From Aelia acuminata (taxonomy: Eukaryota; Arthropoda; Insecta; Hemiptera; Pentatomidae): 64,000 bases of DNA. Numbering within the stretch: the stretch's first letter is position 1; every line of letters starts with the position of its first letter. The DNA lies in contig OU426978.1 of NCBI GenBank assembly GCA_911387785.2, positions 207,808,958 to 207,872,957 of the forward strand. The letters run 5' to 3'. The position numbers were made by a program, and so were the translations under genes. The notes beneath the pieces were generated by a model, which searched no databases, was not told the DNA's origin, and worked only from the letters and a program-made list of their open reading frames with translations. Below, piece by piece: positions 59,279 through 64,000 of this stretch.

Positions 59279-60351
59279 ATTTCACTTACCTATACATGAA
59301 ATATATAGTAAGTGGAAGTATTGCGATCGTGAAAAACTTCGACTTCCGGTTTTCAACGGAAATACACGTTTTGGAGTCCCCTGAGTCCAATTAACCAAGT
59401 CCCGCGAAATGGTCTGTGTGTGTGTGAACAGACTAGCTCAAAAACTATAAACCGTGCGAACCTGAAATTGGGTATTTAGTGTATGTATATGCCCGCGATG
59501 TGACAGCAAAAATTTCATCAAAATTGCTCAAAGGGAGGGGGTACTTTGTTTTATAACTTTTTAAGTTTTTTCGATTTTCTCAAAAACGGCTATAACGATT
59601 TTGATTAAACTGAGTATTTGATCTATTTATATGCCTGAGATATGACTGTAAAAATTTCATCAAAATTGATCAACCGACGGGAGGACTTTACTTAATAAAT
59701 TTTGTATCATTTTCACGTGTTTTTTTTTGTTTACTCAAAAAAGGCTTTAACGATTTTGATCAAACTGGGTATTTGATGTATCTATATGCCAAAGATATGA
59801 TAGCCAACATTTCTTCAAAATTGGTCAAACGGAACGGGCACTTTATTTCATATTTTTTTTCCAATTTTTACCTTTTTTTCGATGATCTCAAAAACGGCTT
59901 TAACGATTTTTATCAAATTCATCATGTTTAATGAAAATTAGGTGTTCTTTAATATCCAGGTAAGCTTTATCATTATTAAAATGTTGTGATTTTTTTTTTT
60001 TGGGGGGGGGAGTTGTGGCCTTTTTTGTTTGTTTGTTTCCTATAAAGTAACTTTGTTTTTGTTTATATGGAGAAATTAACTGTCTCTTGTTACGCCTAAA
60101 AATAAGAAATGGCTAAATATGAGATATGATAAAAATAAAGAAAACATAAAGAGGAGAAAAAAAGAAAAATATTCAGTCAACTCATAAAACGCGTTGAGCC
60201 CACGGATGCGGAGTACGCCTTTAATGACAGACCATAGTTTATAATTAAAGCTGTTCTGTTCATTTGAGAAGTGGCAATTAACAAAACGCATTAATTTCTA
60301 ATGTAAGTTGGTAAGTGAAAGTTGTGTGTTGCGCGCACGCACCAGATTTTT
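59279..60351 (+). mobile_element. Satellite-bearing element, copy 12 (full length)
   Basis: End B (TTTCACTTACCTATACATGA) with hairpin, unique segment, short TG tract, about two satellite units, the long End-A arm, and End A ending CACCAGATTTTT. The minus-strand frame 60076-60291 matches the 71-codon frame in copy 35064-36071. Confidence 0.92.
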
Positions 60352-60774
60352 AAAGATAATTTTATAGATATTTTAGAAAAATTGCGTAATTACATGCCAT
60401 CGTTAACTTACTCAAGAAGTAATTTAACCTAGAATGAATTGCACTGTTGCATAACACCTCAAGACTCTGTTAACTGTAATGTGAAGACTATTTCTGGGAT
60501 AATTGCTCGTTGTAACCTTGCCATGAATAGCTGAGAGACAGACTTATACATACCTGAAAGTACAATAAACCTTGTACTTCATTATCAGCTGTTTGCGTCC
60601 ATTGATCAACAAGTACCCGTATGCTTTTCAAGGGCACTATATCACTTATTATTCCATTGGTTTCTTACTATAGTATACGTACTTTCTTTAAGTTGTCGGC
60701 CTTAGTCTATACGATAGAGAATGAATAAGCGTTTTACAAGCTTTCAATGCCAACAGCTTTATCGTAAACAAATC
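60352..60774. other. Spacer; no gene seen
   Basis: No coding frame is recognised. It ends with AAACAAATC, the target site of the SINE that follows. Confidence 0.5.
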
Positions 60775-61070
60775 CTTTGTTTGTTTGGTTTAACGTAACT
60801 TTATGTCACTCGGCTAATCGGACGATGCTACCTTGGGAGTCCTAAATTTTGCCTATCCAGGTTTGATTAGGATAGGGATCTTTAACGAGTACAGGTTGTA
60901 CCTGACATCGTACAGGCTCGGGACCTCCATTTTACGTCCTATCCGAGGGACGGCATAGACAAGGATTTTTTACTCCCATTAAAAAATCCTAGGACGACCT
61001 CGGGACGCGAACCCGCGACCTTTAGTTTAGTAAGTTTCTGTGCTAACCACTACACCGCAGGTGACCCCTA
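60775..61070 (-). mobile_element. tRNA-derived SINE, copy 4
   Basis: Flanked by AAACAAATC at 60766-60774 and 61071-61079. On the minus strand the head has an A box (GTGTAGTGGTTAGCACAG) and a B box (GCGGGTTCGCGTCCC). The body matches the other copies and the tail is TTTG-rich. This is the best-preserved polymerase III promoter of the family here. Confidence 0.9.
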
Positions 61071-61370
61071 AAACAAATCTCATTTCTCATAAACACTACT
61101 TCTTTAAGATTTTGTTTGTACCTCATTTCTTACTTGGTAGTCCATCAAATAATTAAGCTACCATTTTGAAGATTATAATGTTTGTTCCAACAATTTTTTA
61201 AACTTTTATCCGATTACTAAAAGTTAACGAAATTCGAAACGCTTGTCGTTCAAAGGCCAAATAAGAGTAAGATGAGTTTAATTACCTATAAAATGCATTA
61301 CGGTATGACAATTATAAATAATATCAAGTCAATTATACATAATTTATTTCGACTCATAATTATATTATAT

Positions 61371-61495
61371 TATATTAATTTAACCATCATTGTGGGTGAC
61401 CACCTTTTTTTAAATTATTTTAAATAATTTATATAAATTATTAAAAATAATTTAAAAAATAGGTGGTCATCCACAATGATGGTTAAATTAATATA
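61371..61495. repeat. Perfect-stem palindrome
   Basis: Arms at 61371-61423 and 61441-61495 pair almost throughout (AATTTAACCATCATTGTGGG against its complement). A/T-only sequence is at the loop. It may be a small fold-back MITE. It lies 140 bp upstream of the tRNA. Confidence 0.88.
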
Positions 61496-61634
61496 AAATA
61501 ATTTAAAAAATATGAACGTCAAGAGATGCCCAAAATTGGACAAAAATTGTCCATCTCCCGTAAATACACGCAAAATTTGCGAGATCGTGGGAGAGGTGTC
61601 AGTGAAGAGGAAGGATTTGGCACCGTTTGGAAGC

Positions 61635-61707
61635 GACTCCGTGGTGTAATGGTTAGTATACCGCGCATGTCACGCGGAAGACCCGGGTTCGATTCCCCGC
61701 GGAGCCA
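61635..61707 (+). tRNA. tRNA-like gene, closest to tRNA-Asp, imperfect
   Basis: Seventy-three nt fold as a cloverleaf: acceptor GACTCCG/CGGAGCC (one mismatch, A2-C71), D arm with TGGTTAGTAT, anticodon stem CCGCG/CGCGG, TTCGATT loop and A73. A box (TGGTGTAATGG) and B box (GGGTTCGATTCCC) are good, and TTTT follows at 61713 as a polymerase III stop. The sequence TGTCACGCGG matches tRNA-Asp (GTC). However, the perfect five-pair stem puts UGU in the anticodon position with A instead of the near-universal U33, and C50-C64 is unpaired. It is either a variant or a decaying tRNA. CCA is not encoded beyond the expected tail. Confidence 0.6.
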
Positions 61708-62690
61708 AGTCTTTTCTCTTCAAAAATAAATTATTTAAAATAATTATATTATGATAATTTCGACCCACAATGCAGGTCATCTTCAAGACTATTCTGCCCT
61801 GAAAAGTGAAGTGAGATGACTGATTAAAATAACATAAAATTTTATTTAAAGAATGGCTTCCTTTGTTACATAAATTATTTCAATTCCCAATTAATCTTAC
61901 CTCAAAGGAGGGTAATGCAATTCTATTTTGGCCACAGCCATCAATATATTTCAGAAATGAATCGTTTAAGCTTGTTTATACAAATTTTGTATAATTATAG
62001 ATAATATAAACTCCTCTAACGCAGATAAAGTCTAAATATAAAATCTGTTATGAGTTCCCCTGTCTCATTTTTATTGTACGTGCGCACCTAATTATTCATT
62101 TAATGAATAAATAATCTGATAAGAACACGCAATAATAATATTAAATCTTTGACACGTTCTATGCCTATAGAATTACTTTCTATAGAAAGACATCAATTTA
62201 AACCAACCTCAGCATTGGCTGGTGAATATAATAAGGATTTTGTTTTTTTCTTAAACTAATAAATTAATGAAGGGTTACTGTAAAAATCAGCACATAATTC
62301 CAGAATCCTCATGTTTTTTTTTTTTAAAAGAAAGAAGTAATGGAAAACATCCCATGCGAATTATTCGTTCGGACCTTTGTTACCTGTTAACATATATTTC
62401 AATTATTATACTAGCTATAATATTAAGAAATGAAATAAATTAAATATGTCTTAGGAACATTTTAAAGATTTCACTCCGCATTATAAAGATCTGAGATCTG
62501 AGTATGACCAACAAAGAACTTGTCAATCCATATCTCATAATATGAAGAGAAGAGTTAATTTGGGAGGGGAGGTTAATGTCATAATATAAATTTTAAAAAT
62601 GTAGCGTATTCCATGACTTATTTCTTGCAAATAATTTCTACGGCTAAACTATAATGGGTCATTTATCAGGTTATTTATAAGTATATTTAA
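61708..62690. other. AT-rich DNA without recognisable genes
   Basis: No coding frame or repeat boundary is recognised. It ends at the TTAA (62687-62690) used by the piggyBac element. Confidence 0.5.
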
Positions 62691-64000
62691 CCATCCCTAA
62701 TGGTAAGGCTAGGGTCAGAATGACCCAAGCCAGGTATAATGAAGCCGTGCCCATGCGCCTCTTCAACTACACCCACCAGATTCAAGATACCCTTTGCTTC
62801 AGTCCTCTTCTACCTGTCAACCAAGTTTCGTTACCCAGGTAAGTGGCATTTTTAACTTATGGATAATAATGTAGGACGTAGTCGAACTCTGGGTCAATTT
62901 GACCCACCCTTACCGTTTATGTTAAACATTTTTTACTGTTTCAGCATTTTAATATTTACTTGTTTTTGAATTTTCAGTCTTGCAATGGATAGAGTGCTAT
63001 TATTTAGAACTCCTGAAGAGGTTTTTCACGAAATGCGTCGCCAAGAAGAGGAATCAGAAAGTGAAGGTGATGGTATTGAAGATGACTCAAGTTCAGAGAC
63101 ATAGGACGGACCAATACCAAATGATAATGACGTGAGTGATCTATATGTCGCTGAAGAAGATCTCGAAGAATCTGCAGATCCAGGTAACGACATAAATTTG
63201 GATTTGGGGAAAGATTGTGCAACTATTTGGGCAGATCAACTTTTGCAATCAAAATATTCTAGAACACCGTCTTGCAATAGAGTTACTCATCTCCCTGGGC
63301 TTAAGCATGAAGCTAAAGGGGAAATAAATGAATTGAAATTATTTTCCCTTTTTGTAACTGACGAGATGCTTGAAAAATAGTAATTTTCACAAATTCTGAG
63401 ATTGAAAGAGCACAAAAAAATAAAATTCGGAGCAATGGTTTATACATCGTTCTGATGAGCTAGCATTTTCGCTTGCAAAACCACAAATGATTTTGAGATT
63501 GCAATGCAAATTCCTTCTAAGAGAGCTTCGGACCACAATAATGAACATTACGAATACTGAACAGATGATTCCTAAAGAACTCCCACAAGGTTCAAAACGA
63601 AGGAGGTGTGATCTATGTGATAAAGGCAAAGATAGAAAGAGCGGCCAGTTCTGTAAAAATTGCCATAAATGCATTTGTGGGGAACATCAAATTACTTTAT
63701 GCACATATTGTTACTGTGAAGACTGAATAGTTACTATTATTTATTGTTTTATACTTTTAGCATGTATACATTAGCATTAAATTTTATGTTTCTTTATATT
63801 TTTTATTTTCTTACATTATTTTATTTATTGATGTATATTTTACTATGTCTTAATTTTTATTTTAAAAAACGGTGATCTAGTTTCTATACAATTTAAATAA
63901 TCATTCACTTGCTATTTGATTTTTTAGTTTTATGTTATCTAATATCCTGTTTTTACTATATAATTTTCAAAATGTGTATGAAAGAAAAAAATCCTGTAAT
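62691..64000 (+). mobile_element. piggyBac-family element, copy 2 (cut by window end)
   Basis: It follows TTAA and begins CCATCCCTAATGGTAAGGCT, a slightly altered form of the copy-1 end. Sequence and order match 38099-36800 in reverse, including the palindromes near 62714 and 62893. About 370 bp including the far end lie outside the window. Confidence 0.93.
62986..63726 (+). pseudogene. piggyBac transposase remnant, copy 2
   Basis: MDRVLLFRTPEEVFHEM starts at 62986 and the acidic region is stopped by TAG at 63102-63104, where copy 1 has GAG-type codons. The frame 63132-63380 continues SDLYVAEEDLEESADPG to LFSLFVTDEMLEK and stops. 63487-63726 encodes MILRLQCKFLLRELRTT and the same Cys-rich ribbon ending YCYCED. 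The deletion junction between the DDE start and the C-terminal part is the same as in copy 1. Confidence 0.88.

Noticed and set aside
61526..61729. 67-codon frame
   Set aside because: It reads through the tRNA gene.

Overview
This is an AT-rich animal nuclear sequence, almost certainly from an insect. The evidence is an intron-containing gene with an arthropod-type chitin-binding domain, together with LINEs, tRNA-derived SINEs, and mariner, hAT, piggyBac, pogo and Helitron remnants. There is no bacterial-style operon, Shine-Dalgarno signal or CRISPR array. The species cannot be named from the sequence.

The one host protein-coding gene I can defend lies on the minus strand. Its exons are 25276-25893 and 6529-6762, separated by an 18.5-kb intron with a GTAAG donor and a pyrimidine-tract CAG acceptor. 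Splicing joins the two halves of one six-cysteine chitin-binding type-2 (peritrophin-A) domain, giving the C-terminal 283 residues of a single-domain cuticular protein of the CPAP1 kind. The 5' exons were not found; they lie either in the rest of the window or outside it. The only other host-type gene is a slightly imperfect tRNA at 61635-61707.

Everything else is layered mobile DNA. From 0.3 to 5.8 kb, a decayed plus-strand LINE is split by a nearly intact minus-strand RTE-like LINE with a 12-bp target duplication. From 7.2 to 9.1 kb there is a TA-flanked MITE, an internally deleted mariner and a large hairpin. From 11.4 to 17.4 kb, end-to-end copies of one satellite-carrying element form a cluster. 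That family has further copies at 22.1, 35.1, 43.5, 46.4, 54.8 and 59.3 kb. Its ends, short inverted subterminal repeats, terminal hairpin, central about 155-bp tandem repeats, GT microsatellite and insertion at T-runs fit a non-autonomous Helentron-like element (inference).

From 30.0 to 33.5 kb, two hAT elements stand side by side between three copies of the same 8-bp target, and one of them carries a piggyBac-like element flanked by CTAT. At 36.4-38.1 kb and from 62.7 kb to the window end, two inverted copies of one piggyBac family share the same internal deletion of the catalytic core. Two minus-strand Helitrons (38.3 and 58.5 kb), a second LINE fragment (40.4 kb), a pogo/Tigger relative (46.9 kb), several fold-back elements (18.3, 49.8, 52.5, 53.7, 61.4 kb), LTR-like repeats and five copies of a tRNA-derived SINE complete the picture.

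The most promising system is the satellite-bearing repeat family at 11-17 kb. Next come the tandem hAT pair and the CTAT-flanked piggyBac relative with palindromic subterminal repeats.
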